Source: Monosporascus cannonballus (lineage: Eukaryota > Ascomycota > Sordariomycetes > Xylariales). Taken from it: DNA of 31,161 bases. Each line of letters begins with the position of its first letter. The stretch's first letter is position 1. The DNA lies in the NCBI GenBank assembly GCA_004154925.1, contig QJNS01000457.1:1-31161 (forward strand), given 5' to 3'. The position numbers and the translations under genes are program-made. Of this stretch, positions 9,977 to 20,989 are shown piece after piece. Below the pieces are notes generated by a model. It was not told where the DNA came from and did not search any database. It saw only the letters and a list, made by a program, of their open reading frames with translations.

Positions 9977-12308
9977 TAATGGTCAACGTAAAACCCCCTC
10001 TAGTACCACTCGGCTTTCTACTCCATAACACATCAAGTTTTAGAACACCCGAGGGACTGCTTTTGGTGTAAGAAAGCCCGTTAAGGCATCCAATTACTTG
10101 AGTGAATATCACTTTTGCATAATGGCTGACCCCGCGAATATCGCATTGCCATCCCTGCGTTGTTACTGTTCATGTCTTCACATGCTCTAGCCCCGTCTGA
10201 ATCTTTCCTTCCAAGTCCTGCTTGGGTCCACATAGCACTGAGGCCGATGCGATGATACGTGTTACGATCTTTCCTCTCGGGCCACTTAGCTGTGATCTGC
10301 AGTTTGCTGCCGTCTTCTACCACCGCTTGCCAAAATGCAGAACCAGAATGTATTCTGGACATTCCTTACGTGGGTAACACCACATACTGTATCAGCTGAT
10401 AAGAGCTTACGTATATAACACCGGACTTCGGGCCAGGAGAGTATGCGAGGACATGAAGTTGTTTCTCGTCTCTTCTGCGCGCGCGATATTAGAAAGGGGC
10501 CCTCCATACCGTATTATCGCTCCCGGTCGTGGACAAATAATTGTCACACCTTACTCCTAACCCCTTAAACCTGAGCGAAATGATACCAATGGGATAAACC
10601 ACTCTGTATCTGCCGGGTCCAGAGTATACATACTTAATAGATTAACGAATAGGCACATTGACAACCTCAATCACTTCTTTTTAAGCGTTTTGGTTGATTC
10701 TCTACAGTCTTTGCAAACTGTTGCAGCGGAATACGATGCTCGGAAGCAGTGTCGATTATTTTGTCCACGACCTAAGGTAGCCTTGGAAATCCGGAAAGCG
10801 CTCACGTTCAACTAAAGCCGTTCGTAGTCAGGCGGCGACGATCCCCTGGTTTGCTCAACAATCATCTAACTAGAATGTGTTTACGACCAACATAGACTAG
10901 CTAGAATTGAACTCAAGCTATGGAAAAGAATGGGGCATCCCGCAGAGTCTAGTATCAGTTTTGCATTAGACTTATGCGGATTTCGGGGAATCCTACAGTA
11001 GGTAGGCTCGGCGTGACAGCAATCTACGGTAGGTAGGAGCAGCCATAAAGCCGTTTTATCGGCCACAGCGTCCATCCAAATGATCAGCTCCACTTTCTTC
11101 CGAAGCCCCGGGACGGAAGTCTTTAACTAAAATCGGCAATTCTTTTTTATTCCATACCCTCACCGTCACCCCCTTGATAAGGTGTACGGCTTCGAGGGAC
11201 TAAGAACCTTGCCTCTTGGCGAGATCTTTGTTAGTCAGTATTACAAATTTCGCAAATTTCATTACATGATTGCTAACGAACTGCTGATATTGTATAATGA
11301 TTTGTACCCGAAGTCTTCTTTACATGCATTCGAGCACAAAACTGGCTAGCATGACCTCTAACAATACATCCGGTAACGACCGTTTCAGAGAACAGTTGAA
11401 GTTACTGGTATCCGCTGTATGCCACGTGGGAAGTACCGCTACAAAGGCCAATTGGATGTCGCGGTCAGACTTCGACTAGGGTCAAAACTCAGGATACCTA
11501 GTGCACATGAAGAACAAGACGGGCATGACAAACCATAAGTATGTATTTAAGCAACCGCTATGTAATAGACAGCTAACCAGGTGCTTCGCTTGCGCTACAA
11601 CGGACCTTTATGCTCTGCCAATGTAATAAGCAACTTCGGATTCTGGCACTGTCTAACATAAAGCCAGCCCAATGAATGGCTTGTTAATAGTGACAGGGGA
11701 CAGTGTCCGATGGGTCAACGCGCGGGCATCTGGAAACTCCGTCTACCCCTAGGGCCGAGAACCTTATCCCGATCTCGCGTTGCTAGGGTCCCAGGGGATT
11801 AGTCCTCTTGTTTTTATTATGATAGGAGTCCTGTATTTGTGGAGCTCTTGCGCTGATTATCACCAGTTTCTTGTACTGATTTATATGACTGCTGAACAAT
11901 TCGCTTGGAATCAAGGTAAGAAGGTACATAATCTATGAGAAACAGATCTCGGAAGGCTACAAGACCTTCCCACAGTAAAGCAAAGGGTCGGGTGTAGTGT
12001 AAGTGCTCGATATGCAGTGTCTTGTGTCACAGCAGGCAAGTGCCTCCAGGTATAAAATCAAGACCCCCCCCCCACATCCCATGGGCGACTTCCTCTTCGC
12101 TTGAGATAAGATATTCCAATGCAATACAATCTCTGGATTTATTTTATTTTACTGTCAAACCTCTGATTCCCCAATCCTTCCTTCACCAAGCGACCCCCGC
12201 CGCATTCCCTACACGACTGATTCCTAGGCTCGTGGTACACGCTACTTTGCCAGCTTCGGACTTCGCCAACTTCTGGATCCGTGGAACGCGACGAGCCCGG
12301 ATACAATA
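9977..12308. other. Gene-poor region right of the transposon
   Basis: About 2.3 kb with no supportable gene on either strand. Short open frames (60-98 codons) are scattered and unconvincing. A run of ten C lies at 12064-12073. The last 260 bp hold a TATAAA (12051-12056) and a CT-rich stretch (about 12155-12190), which look like the promoter of the oxidoreductase gene. No second transposon could be delimited. Confidence 0.55.
12051..12056 (+). promoter_or_regulatory. Candidate TATA box of the AIF-like gene
   Basis: TATAAA about 250 bp before the ATG at 12309, followed by a CT-rich tract of the kind found at fungal transcription starts. Motif evidence only. Confidence 0.3.
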
Positions 12309-13681
12309 ATGGCGAAGACAATCGTTGTTCTTGGAGGCGCCTTTGCCGGCATCCAAGTTGCGCATAGGCTGCTTAAACATACCAGAACATCGTTTCCAGA
12401 TCTCAAGGTTATTCTGGTTTCCAAGGTAAGAGGAACCGATTTCAAGCCAACGAGCTCCGTATACCTGGCACAGGTTACACTACGCGCATAAGACGCCCAT
12501 CCAACCCTCTGCACCAGGTCATGTTGGGTTACACGATCTTGTTTATTCTCAACCCAGACCGCCCCGAACATGTTGTGGCGCGAATACTGAGTTATGTGAC
12601 AGAATAGCCATTTCTTCTGGAACCTTGCGTCGGTCCGGGCCATCGTGCCGGGTGTGTTGAAAGAGGAACAGTACAGCCTCCCGGTCGCGGACGGCTTCAA
12701 GCAGTACCCGGCGGACTCGTTCGAGTTCATCGTGGGCAGCGCCGAGGGCGTCGACGTCGATGCCAAGACGGTGAAGGTGGTGGCGTCGGGCGGGGAGGAG
12801 CGGACGCTTACCTACGACCACCTGGTGCTGGCCACGGGCACCCGCAGCGTCGACGCCGCCGTGCCGTGGAAGGGCAACGGAACACATGAGGAGGTCGCCG
12901 CGCGGATCGCGGCGATCCAGCAGAAGGTGGCCGCCGCCACGCACATCGTGGTGGCGGGCGCCGGCGCGACGGGCGTCGAGACGGCCGCCGAGCTGCGCTT
13001 CGAGTACAGGGACAAGACGGTGGTGCTGCTCTCCAAGGACGCCGAGATCCTCGGCGGCGACAGCGTCGCGGCCGGCGCGCGCTCCGAGCTGAAGAAGCTC
13101 GGCGTCGACATCAGGACCGACGCCCGCGTCGTCGGCTCCGAGACCCTGCCCGACGGCAGGACCGAGGTCGCGCTCGCCAGCGGCGAGAAGATCGCCACCG
13201 ACCTGTACCTCCCCGCCATAGGCGTCTTGCCCAACACCGAGTACCTCCCCGAGAGGCTCCTGACGGACCGCAAGTTCGTCGACGTCGACGAGTTCTTCGC
13301 CGTGAGGGGGGCCGGGGACGTCTGGGCCGCCGGCGACATCGTGTGGAAGCCGAAGGGCAGTTTCGTGCTCGCCGATATGCAGGTGAGTTTTCTTCTTTTG
13401 CTGTCCTCCGTAGCATGACATACGTGTGTGTAGAAGGATAGCTGACTCGTCGGTCTTAGGCCGCCGGGGTCTGGAAGAACATCGACCTCGCGCTCAAGGG
13501 TAAGTCCCCGGCCGTCGTCAAGACGCTGCCCTTCGACGTCTTCATGTGCGCGACGGGTCGCAGCCGCGGCGTCGGCCGCTTGGGCATCGTCAAGGTCTTC
13601 TCGATGATGGTGTACATGATCAAGGGCAAGACTCTGGGTGTGCAGAGGCTGCCGGGCTACGTCGACGGTAGCGCTTTTTAA
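12309..13681 (+). CDS. AIF/AIFM2-like FAD-dependent NAD(P)H oxidoreductase
   Basis: Exons 12309-12425, 12603-13382 and 13460-13681 give 372 residues. Introns are 177 bp (GTAAGA donor) and 77 bp (GTGAGT donor), both phase 0. Residues 4-20 form the FAD-binding Rossmann start (TIVVLGGAFAGIQVAHRLL). Exon 2 opens with NSHFFWNLASVRAIVPG, the conserved segment of this group. The NAD(P)H-binding motif is VVAGAGATGVETAAEL. The second FAD motif is DVWAAGDIV. The tail reads MCATGRSRGVGRLG to LPGYVDGSAF, as in fungal AMID-like proteins. Length matches the single-domain AIFM2/FSP1-type family rather than mitochondrial AIF; I see no mitochondrial presequence. Family role: NAD(P)H-dependent reduction of quinones and a proposed part in cell death or redox defence; the substrate here is unknown. 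The gene converges on END3. Confidence 0.9.
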
Positions 13682-14106
13682 TGCCGCGCAAGAGGGGTTC
13701 GTGAAGGAGCCCGGGCCTTGAGATAAATTCGGCCGGAACTGTCTACGGGATTACAGGCGTTGGGATGCTTATGATGCCTTTAGTAGTTGCGGTGATGGTG
13801 TTGGCAGACGACGGGGGGGTCGAGCATGGATCGTAATACCCTAGATACCCTAATAGTCCATGTTTAATCCACGATAATAACGACTTGAGGAGTCCCACGC
13901 TACAAGAATCGGAGTCCCAATTCTCGCATATCCAGATCTCTAATTAACCCGTGAGCCGGCAGGACGAATCAAAATACAGTCCTCGGTTGAACGCCCCGCA
14001 AAAGCAACGCGGGGGAGAAAGGCGCGGCGGCCGCCGGCGGTTATCGACTGCCACTACAAACGGGCCCCGGCCCGGACAGGACCCGTGGCTATTATCCTCC
14101 CATCAT
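13682..14106. other. Convergent intergenic region between AIF-like gene and END3
   Basis: About 425 bp that should contain both 3' untranslated regions. Nothing else is recognised. Confidence 0.6.
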
Positions 14107-15472
14107 TCACCTCCCCGCCTTCTCGTCCTCGATCTCCCTCCTTAACTGCTCCAGGACCTGCATCCTCGAGCTCAGGTGCGCCTCGAGCCCCTCGACCTGC
14201 TCCTTGACCGTCTGCAGGTCGTCGGCGACGCCCTTGAGACTGCCGCCGACCTTGGCCTTGCCGGTGCCCTCCTCGAGCTCGCGCAGCTCCCTCCTCTTGT
14301 AGTCGAGCAGCTGCTCGAGCTCACGCTTGACGAGGGCGGGCTTGCTGTCGCGCTGGCCGCCGCCCCGCCGGCGATTCGCCTCGGCCTCGACCCGCTCCAT
14401 CTTGGCCTCGAGCTCCTGCAGCTGCTTCTTGAGCCGCACCTCCTCCCACTCGGCGTCTGTCTTGGCCGTGCTGAAGTCGGTCCCCTGCGCCTTGAACCCG
14501 CCGCGCCCGAGCCGCGTCAGGTACTGGTCGCCGAACTTGGCCTTGCGGCCCGTGCTCGTCGTGTCGTCCGCCTTGGCCGCCCACCGCGACGCCGCCGCCG
14601 ACGCCGACGCCGACGAGTTCCGCTGGCTGTCCACCTGGTAGTCGATCTGGTTGCGCTCGAACGACGCCCGCAGCGACGCCGGCACCGTGCGCGGGATCCG
14701 GTACCCCTCGTGCCGGTTGTTCAGGATGTGCAGGAACGCCAGGCACGCGTCCTTGTTGATGGTCGACGAGGCCGACGGGTTGATCAAGTTCCACGCCGAC
14801 CGCAGGTCCGTGTCGGGGACGTCGAGGGAGTCGTATAGGTCTTCGAGGGCATTGACTGAGAGCCGGTCGTATTAGATACCGCGGAGAGAGACTCCGACAA
14901 AGGGCGGCCCGCCGCGTGTGCACTCACATGATATCTCCCCGCGCATGTCCCGGTTCTCTTGGTATATCGCCTCGTACTTCGCCTTGTCCTGCGGGCTCAT
15001 GTACCAGTCGAAACCGTCTTTCAGGCCCGGGGTGTCGTCGTCGTCTTCCACCCTCTCGAATTGTACTTGTTTGCCCGTCAGAGCCCGGTTCGCCTGTACG
15101 AGATGTGCTTTCGATTCGGGGACCAGCCAGTCCGGTATCGCGGTAGGGACGTCGGCGTATTCCTTGCCTTTACGTTAGAGAACCCCCGTGCGTAGGTATA
15201 AGTGCCGGACGGGGTATCGGGGGTATGCTGCTCACCCCGTTGACGAGGTCGAAGATGATGCGCATCGCCACGCAGAACTCCTCGAAGTCGAGGTTGCCGT
15301 CATTATCGACGTCCGCGACATCCCACACCCGCTCCAGCTGGTCGTCCCGCAGCCCGCTGTTCTTCAGTAGGGGCGCCGCTTGCTCACCCGTCAGATACTT
15401 GCCGCCGTTGGTCCGCGTGGAGAATATGTTCCAGTATGTGTCAATCTCCTGAGGCTCGATCCGCGGTGCCAT
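14107..15472 (-). CDS. END3: Actin cytoskeleton-regulatory complex protein End3
   Basis: Exons 15472-15236, 15162-14928 and 14855-14107 give 406 residues, the usual size for fungal End3. Introns are 73 and 72 bp with GTGAGC and GTGAGT donors and CTAAC/CTAAT branch sites. The N-terminal EH domain starts [17 protein letters not shown] and has an intact EF-hand loop, [12 protein letters not shown], at about residues 54-65. The second EH-like region includes [15 protein letters not shown], restored by splicing, and [20 protein letters not shown]. The C-terminal third (about 270-400) is charged and coiled-coil-like. End3 works with Pan1 and Sla1 at cortical actin patches to drive endocytic internalisation. 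I chose the internal ATG at 15472 over 15502 because the family begins MAPRIE-like. Confidence in identity is high. Confidence 0.95.
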
Positions 15473-16360
15473 CTTGGGCGATACCGGTTGTCTCCGGGAC
15501 ACACGTCTACTGGGCGGCGCCTAGTCGTCCTAATGATTCGGTCTGAATAGGGAAATTCGGCATAAATATAGTTCATGCGTGAAGCTGGTGCGTAATATCG
15601 AGTCCTGGCCTGCCTAGAATATCATCCCAGCCCTTTATGATGATGTTGATGATGATAAGGTAGCTAAGTGTAGGTGTTGGGGCTTAGGCCTTCAATGTTG
15701 CGATTAAGCGGCCACTGCAGTGTGGCTGAGCGCTGACGTTAATGGGATTGAACCCACCATACGATAGATGGTGCAGGGGTACCCAGACAGTATCACTGCC
15801 CCGCTAATTCAAACACACGCCCCTTTTTACCGTATATTAGTTAATCAGTATTCGACTACAAGCGTCATAATTCGAGCAGCGTTTGTTGTCTTCCTCTTCC
15901 CTGATTATTATTATCATTTGTCGCGGACATGAAATGTTCGCCATGCTAGCCAACTATAGCACTTATAGAACAGCCAGATACGATCCCCATGCTACTACAC
16001 TCGAAGGAGTTTCGTACTACACGCAGGTAATCCTTTCGTACAAGCGTATTCGTTCAGCCCTTGTTAGCCTAGGCCTGTCAACGTGATTACACTTCTAGTG
16101 CTGCGCCCTGCGTAAAGTGTGCGTACAAGACACAAGCTACGGTGTATGGCTTGCGGGTTCCTTGAGCATACCCGTAAACAGAATATTGGGGCTCATCTCA
16201 AAACAAACGCGGTCTCATAGCGATCACTTCAACGAACCGTTAACCACCGACATGTGAACTTCAAGTCTTATCTAATTCAACCTAGAGAACCCGACCCATC
16301 TACACTCCTTGAGCAAAGAAACTCGCCCGATACAGTACCAGAAGCTACCCATTGGTTTGC
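15473..16360. other. Intergenic region between END3 and the Gal80-like gene
   Basis: About 890 bp. It contains the END3 promoter and a short ATG/GAT triplet repeat at about 15638-15657. A stretch near 15748-15760 resembles a tRNA T-loop but does not fold into a tRNA. No gene recognised. Confidence 0.55.
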
Positions 16361-17656
16361 TTAGACGGAATCCCACCCGGCAGACCTGAGAATTCTATCC
16401 AGGAGACGGTGGGTCTCCAGAGCAGATTCGAACGTGGCGTAATTCTCCTTGTCACCTTTGGCGAAATTGTCGTACAGTCGAGCCACGTTGGCGCCGAAAG
16501 AGGGGACAATTGCTTCGATAACATCGTCGCCGGTCAAGTAATCGATATTCTGCACCTCGCCACGCCCGAGCTTCATCCTGATAGCTCTTTCAGGAGCGCT
16601 CATTTGCCAGTAAGTCTCCGGCAAGGTCACTTCAAGCTCGCCCTCAGTTCCAGTAATGACCCATCGGTACCCAGTGTTGTCGACTGGTGATTTCGATTTG
16701 CGCTGTGCTATTGATGCGATAGCACCGCTTACTAGTGTTCCCTGAACAAATATGTGATCAGGAGCCGTCTTGTGGATCGTCTGAGTTACCTGGCCGTTCG
16801 AATCGAGGATGGGCACTTTGGTCGTATACGACTTGAGCAAAGCACTGAGGTCGGCAAAGCCGCCAAGCACATGGACAAACGAGTCTAGGACTGAGCCGCG
16901 TCGAATCCACATCAGTGTCTGTGCCGACTGCTTCGAGGTACGAGGAACTCTTTTGACTTACAGTGCCCAAAAGTGATGTGAAACTCATTGCCCCCGGACT
17001 TGATGTCCAGATAATACTCGGCGCCTTGCATCCAAGCATCTGCTGGTACGGCACTTGAGTCAATCATGACCGACGTGCTGAGGATTCGGCCGATTTTCCC
17101 AGATGTCACGAGCTCCTTCACTTTGACTACCAAGGGATCCGCCCTGCCCTGGTCCCTGGGAGTTAGTAATGACTTGACGACGAGCAGCTCCGGGAGAAAG
17201 CCGTCCTCGGTGAGCAAGCCTCGAAGTATCGGGAAAGGGGTATTCCCGCACCTGTACTCCCACAATGGTTTCGACACCATTAGCAGCGGCTAGCTTAGCT
17301 AGCTCTTCTGACTCTGCAATGCTGGCTCCGAGTGGCCATTCAACAAAGACGCTCTTTTTGTTTTCCAGGGCCGGCTTGGCCAGCATGAAATGTTTGCCTA
17401 CTCTGACCGAAACAACAACAAGCTCAACTCGGGGATCTTGCGCGATATCAGCGGGGTTTCCGTAGGCCTTTGCCCCGGACAAGCCATGGAAGTCGATGGA
17501 CTTCTGCGCGGACTCGACCGTCGAGTTCGCGACAGCAACGATCTCGTAGTCCTGCAGTGCTCTGACGGCGGGAAGATGTGCGACCGCACTCCAATAACCA
17601 GGCCGGAGCGACGTCCTGGTAGACAGTCCGATAAGACCAATTCCGGTAGGGGCCAT
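16361..17656 (-). CDS. Gal80-like protein, Gfo/Idh/MocA oxidoreductase family
   Basis: Exons 17656-17252, 17148-16962 and 16890-16361 give 373 residues. Introns are 103 bp (donor GTGCGG, branch CTAAC) and 71 bp (donor GTAAGT). Splicing yields GVQGRADPLVVKVKELV and ITFGHFLDSFVHVLGGF, both typical of fungal Gal80-like proteins. The N-terminus is a Rossmann NAD(P)-binding fold (GIGLIGLSTR, then VVVSVRVGKH), and VEWPLGASIAESEELA follows, where catalytic members carry an EKP-type motif; here the Lys is replaced (VEWPLG). That favours a dinucleotide-binding regulator or a divergent dehydrogenase. Yeast Gal80 inhibits the Zn2Cys6 activator Gal4. The neighbour is a divergently transcribed Zn2Cys6 protein, so a regulator/co-regulator pair is possible but unproven. 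The sugar or other ligand is unknown. Confidence 0.85.
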
Positions 17657-18353
17657 TTAGATTGATGGATCGGATCTTATAGTAAAGGAGTATTTGGGTT
17701 TAGTAGTCGAAGAGCCTCTAAAGACGGTGATGCTCTTTTATGGTTAGAGTTGCAACCTACTCAGACGGGTCGGCGGCGGTTTATATATGGCGACCAATCC
17801 CAGACATCGACCATTCGTATGTCTGGGTTGGTAAGCATGATACGACGATGCTTGTCATCACGTCTTAGGAGTTCCGCTACTGACTTGACCGTTTCTTGAA
17901 CCCCGGACACCCCATCCAAGCATGATGTAGCGCTGTAGTGCCAATAACTAGCTACTATCCCTGATGCGAGTGTTCCAATATCTCAGTATGTCGCAGGATT
18001 GGACTCTAACACGACCATATACCGTCGCAATTGCTCAGGGGACCGGAGTAGGGGACCCGCTTGAATTCCGGCGCTAGCCGTGGGCAGTATAGGGCTGGCG
18101 GAATACCGATGCTGACAAATGCGCATAGGTCTCCGGAGACGACCGTGGCGGGCCTTTGGCCGTGCCGATGGAGACGCATTTACGACTCGCGCATCGGCTT
18201 CAGCAAACAAGGGCAGAAATTCGTTTCCCTGCCCTCTAACGCCAGACTCTAGGTAGTCCGGACCGTATTACCGAAATCGGCTGTTCGACTAGCTACGACG
18301 CCAACTCAGGCTCCCACAGAAGCTACTCATTTGCTCCACCGTCCCTACCCTAA
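17657..18353. promoter_or_regulatory. Shared divergent promoter of the Gal80-like gene and the Zn2Cys6 regulator
   Basis: About 700 bp between divergent start codons. Visible motifs: TATATAA on the minus strand at 17781-17787, about 125 bp before the Gal80-like ATG; CCAAT at 17794-17798; four CGG triplets at 17766-17779; an inverted CCG-N4-CGG at 18271-18280, about 75 bp before the regulator's ATG; and an AGGGCAG/CTGCCCT inverted repeat at 18210-18235. CGG triplets are the usual half-sites of Zn2Cys6 proteins, so self- or cross-regulation is plausible but inferred. Confidence 0.45.
18271..18280. promoter_or_regulatory. Candidate Zn2Cys6 binding site (CCG-N4-CGG)
   Basis: CCGAAATCGG has two inverted CGG half-sites. 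It lies about 75 bp upstream of the Zn2Cys6 gene start. The assignment is inference from the half-site rule of this factor class. Confidence 0.3.
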
Positions 18354-20270
18354 ATGCCGATTCCTCGCAAGAAATCGTGCCTTCAATGTCGGACGGCCAA
18401 AGCAAGATGCAGTCTTGAAGCTGTGTGTTCAAGATGTGCTGCCCGCAAAATCCCATGCGATTACACGGGCACATCACTGCGTGCATCGCCATACGCGCGA
18501 TCTAGTCTAATCCCACAACTACGACTTCCGGAAGTGACAGCTCTGGAAGCGACAGCTCCGGAAGTATCGAATGTAAGCCAGCCACCTGCTACGGAGCAAT
18601 GTGGATTCGGCATGGAGGCCCTACGAACTCCTATATCATTCGGGTCCTCTTCTGCCGAACTCTTAGCTGAACTCGTCGGCCAAAGCAGGGAGCCTTCAAC
18701 GGATGCTCAGCTTGAGTTTGACATATACGATGGGCCTCAATCCTGGGACTGGGACAACATGCCGGCCCCGGAGCAAATCTTACCGTCGCGTGCGGAACCC
18801 ATGAGTGCAATGGCTACTGACCATCCGAATGCTAAGAATATGCCTTCGAGCCCAACTAACTCGTGTGTGCGGGGTCTCCTTTATCTACATTCCTCTGTAG
18901 AAGAAACTCTGAAGGGGCAAATGACAATACGTCCTAAACATTACGCCCATTCAATTTACTTCCCGATCGAGGAAGATCGGCAAGACGTTACCCTTCAGCC
19001 AAGCATAGGCAGTCCGCCCGAGGCCACTCCGAAATCGACACCCGCCATACAAGGCAGGAATCACACTACACTTCTCAGGCATCGCAAGGCGTCAAGTATT
19101 GAGGCATTTTTAACTGCACAAATCATTTTGGGCCGAGTTATCGGCTACCCGAAGATGCTAGTTGAGGGCGGCAAGCTACCACCCTTCATCCATCCGTATT
19201 GTGTCTTGGATGGCAAGCCGAACTGTGTCATCGACGGGATACACCAATGCCTGCCTAAGCAGCTTGCAAATTGCGCCAGCTTGGTGCGCATGTTCTACGG
19301 ACGGAACTCGGGGAATAGTTCCTTCGTGTGGAATTCAATATACGGAGAGCTGCAGCGCCTAGACGAAGAGGTATAATAACATTGCTTCCCCCTAGTCTCT
19401 TGTTTGTTCCGTATACAACCCCATACACTCCTCTGGCCTCAAGTGAGAGCTAGTCTAGCCGGTGTTCGCCTCGCTAATCCATCATCTAGTCGCAGGGCTA
19501 TGATCAGGAAGCTCTTCTGGCCGGCACTCAAGCCATGGCAATATACACGTTGTTACAAGCCTCGGATAGCGAATCTATGCGCCCGAACGATGTAGTCTCG
19601 ATGATCCGGAAACTCGTTGTACGTGAGATATTCTCTTGTGGACTCTGTTGCCGAACCCTCAGGACCCATAGTCACAGATTATATAACTTATGGCACCTAG
19701 TAATCGAAGCAGATCCCTTGTTTACTTGTACTGACCTTCGGCTAGGATATGGTCAAGAAACTCCACTTATCGCGCCGGTATTTGGGAGATATCTACCAGT
19801 TTTCAGACCTCAGCCATCGCAGCTGGGCTCTCTACGAAAGCACAAGAAGGCATTGCAGGCTCAAGTCCATTGCCAATGTAGGATGTCTAGCAAACTAACA
19901 GTCGCGTAGATCGATGGCTCTCCTTTTTATCATCGAGCTCTTGTTCGAAGTCTTCCTCGGCGATCAGTCCTGTGTCGAGGGAGGCAATTTCAAGGACGTC
20001 CCCGTGCCCAGCTCTCGGGACCTGTGGGATCCAGATATGAAAGAGAACTGGACCTCGCGGCTTCAGCGATATCTAGCCGGCAGAAAACCGGATAGGGTCT
20101 TAACCCTGGGAGACATCAGAGCCGCAACGTGTGGCGTCGATCCCAGCCAACAGGGAATGGAGAAGGACGCGGCCCTCGTACGCGACGTAGCTAGGTGGTG
20201 TGAGAATCTGGACGAGTTCGGCACTCTGTTGTGGATGGCCGTTTCACTCGACCGGTGGAGTAGAGTCTAA
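18354..20270 (+). CDS. Zn2Cys6 (Gal4-type) transcription factor
   Basis: Proposed exons 18354-19370, 19496-19618, 19746-19849 and 19910-20270 give 534 residues. The N-terminal zinc cluster is complete: Cys 9, 12, 19, 25, 28 and 35 in C-x2-C-x6-C-x5-C-x2-C-x6-C spacing. An acidic/Ser/Pro-rich middle follows, then a C-terminal region reading GYDQEALLAGTQAMAIYTLL, then WALYESTRRSMALLFIIELL, then DLWDPDMKENWTSRLQ and LTLGDIRAA, the layout of fungal activators with a degenerate middle-homology-like domain. Intron 1 (GTATAA) and intron 2 (GTACGT) are GT-AG. Intron 3 is the weak point: the best protein needs a 60-bp GC-AG intron (19850-19909, CTAAC branch), while a GT donor at 19865 would leave only 45 bp and insert HCRLK. 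Role: sequence-specific transcriptional regulation in the nucleus; targets unknown. Confidence 0.82.
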
Positions 20271-20989
20271 ACAGGTGTGGTGCCTGGCCGTAAAACCACT
20301 CTTACGCTGACGGCCAGAACGGCTTTACACTCAAAGTCATCATTAAGGATGACTCTATAAACAGTAAAGAGAATCCCTTGGCTTTGGTCGGCCTATTCTC
20401 TTTGTCGAATACATCGAAGAGAAGATTGCTACGCTGCCCTACTAAACAATGGCCTGCAAGGTGCATTCGTATGGGAAGAGACGGACTATTACCTAAAGCC
20501 CTATCTGTGTATCACAAGGAACCAACCAATCGATTGGGAGCTTCCAGAGAGAATTCCTGCCGACTCCTGGCTAGTCCAATATACATCATACCTTACACGT
20601 CGGCACTATATCAACATCGATTCGCATCCTAACCCGTCGGGGTCGCCTCTTGAAGTCTAAGGGGGGTTGAAATACGAATGTTCTCTTTTCGATGAAAATC
20701 TTATGCCGAGAGTCTGTCTGCTGAATTTGCAAGTAGCAGTGGCGAGCCGTGAGGGAAGCCAATGCCCCTTCTAAACGGGAAAGCCAATCGCGAAAAAGGG
20801 TACCATCCTTTCTGACCTTCATCGGAGCTTCCGGAACTCCGAACTCTGGTTGTCCCGGGAGTCACTTTCCCTGCCTACCTATTCCCTCCTCCCTTTTTTT
20901 TTCATTCTGTCTTCTTTCAATTCTATTTTCCGTTCCTTGGGTTTCACACCATTCTCTACATATATGTGTCGGCGAAGGGTTACCACCCC
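20271..20989. other. Convergent intergenic region with an ATG-less open frame
   Basis: Between the stop of the Zn2Cys6 gene and the stop of the AT-hook gene. Besides 3' untranslated sequence it includes a 100-codon open frame without a start (20361-20660), described separately. T-rich and TTC-rich DNA fills 20880-20935. Confidence 0.5.
20361..20660 (+). pseudogene. Possible exon or gene remnant of unknown function
   Basis: Ninety-nine codons are open up to a TAA at 20658-20660 but hold no ATG. The translation (for example GAFVWEETDYYLKPYLCITR and WELPERIPADSWLVQYTSYL) has a balanced, protein-like composition rich in Trp, Tyr and Glu. It follows the Zn2Cys6 gene by 90 bp. It could be the last exon of an unrecognised small gene, a truncated relic, or chance. 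No family recognised. Confidence 0.25.

Noticed and set aside
12549..13421. Long minus-strand frame of 290 codons
   Set aside because: Antisense shadow of the GC-rich AIF-like exon 2.
15748..15760. Sequence resembling a tRNA T-loop on the minus strand (GGGTTCAATCCC)
   Set aside because: The T-stem has only four pairs with a six-base loop, and no matching acceptor, D-arm or anticodon arm can be built.
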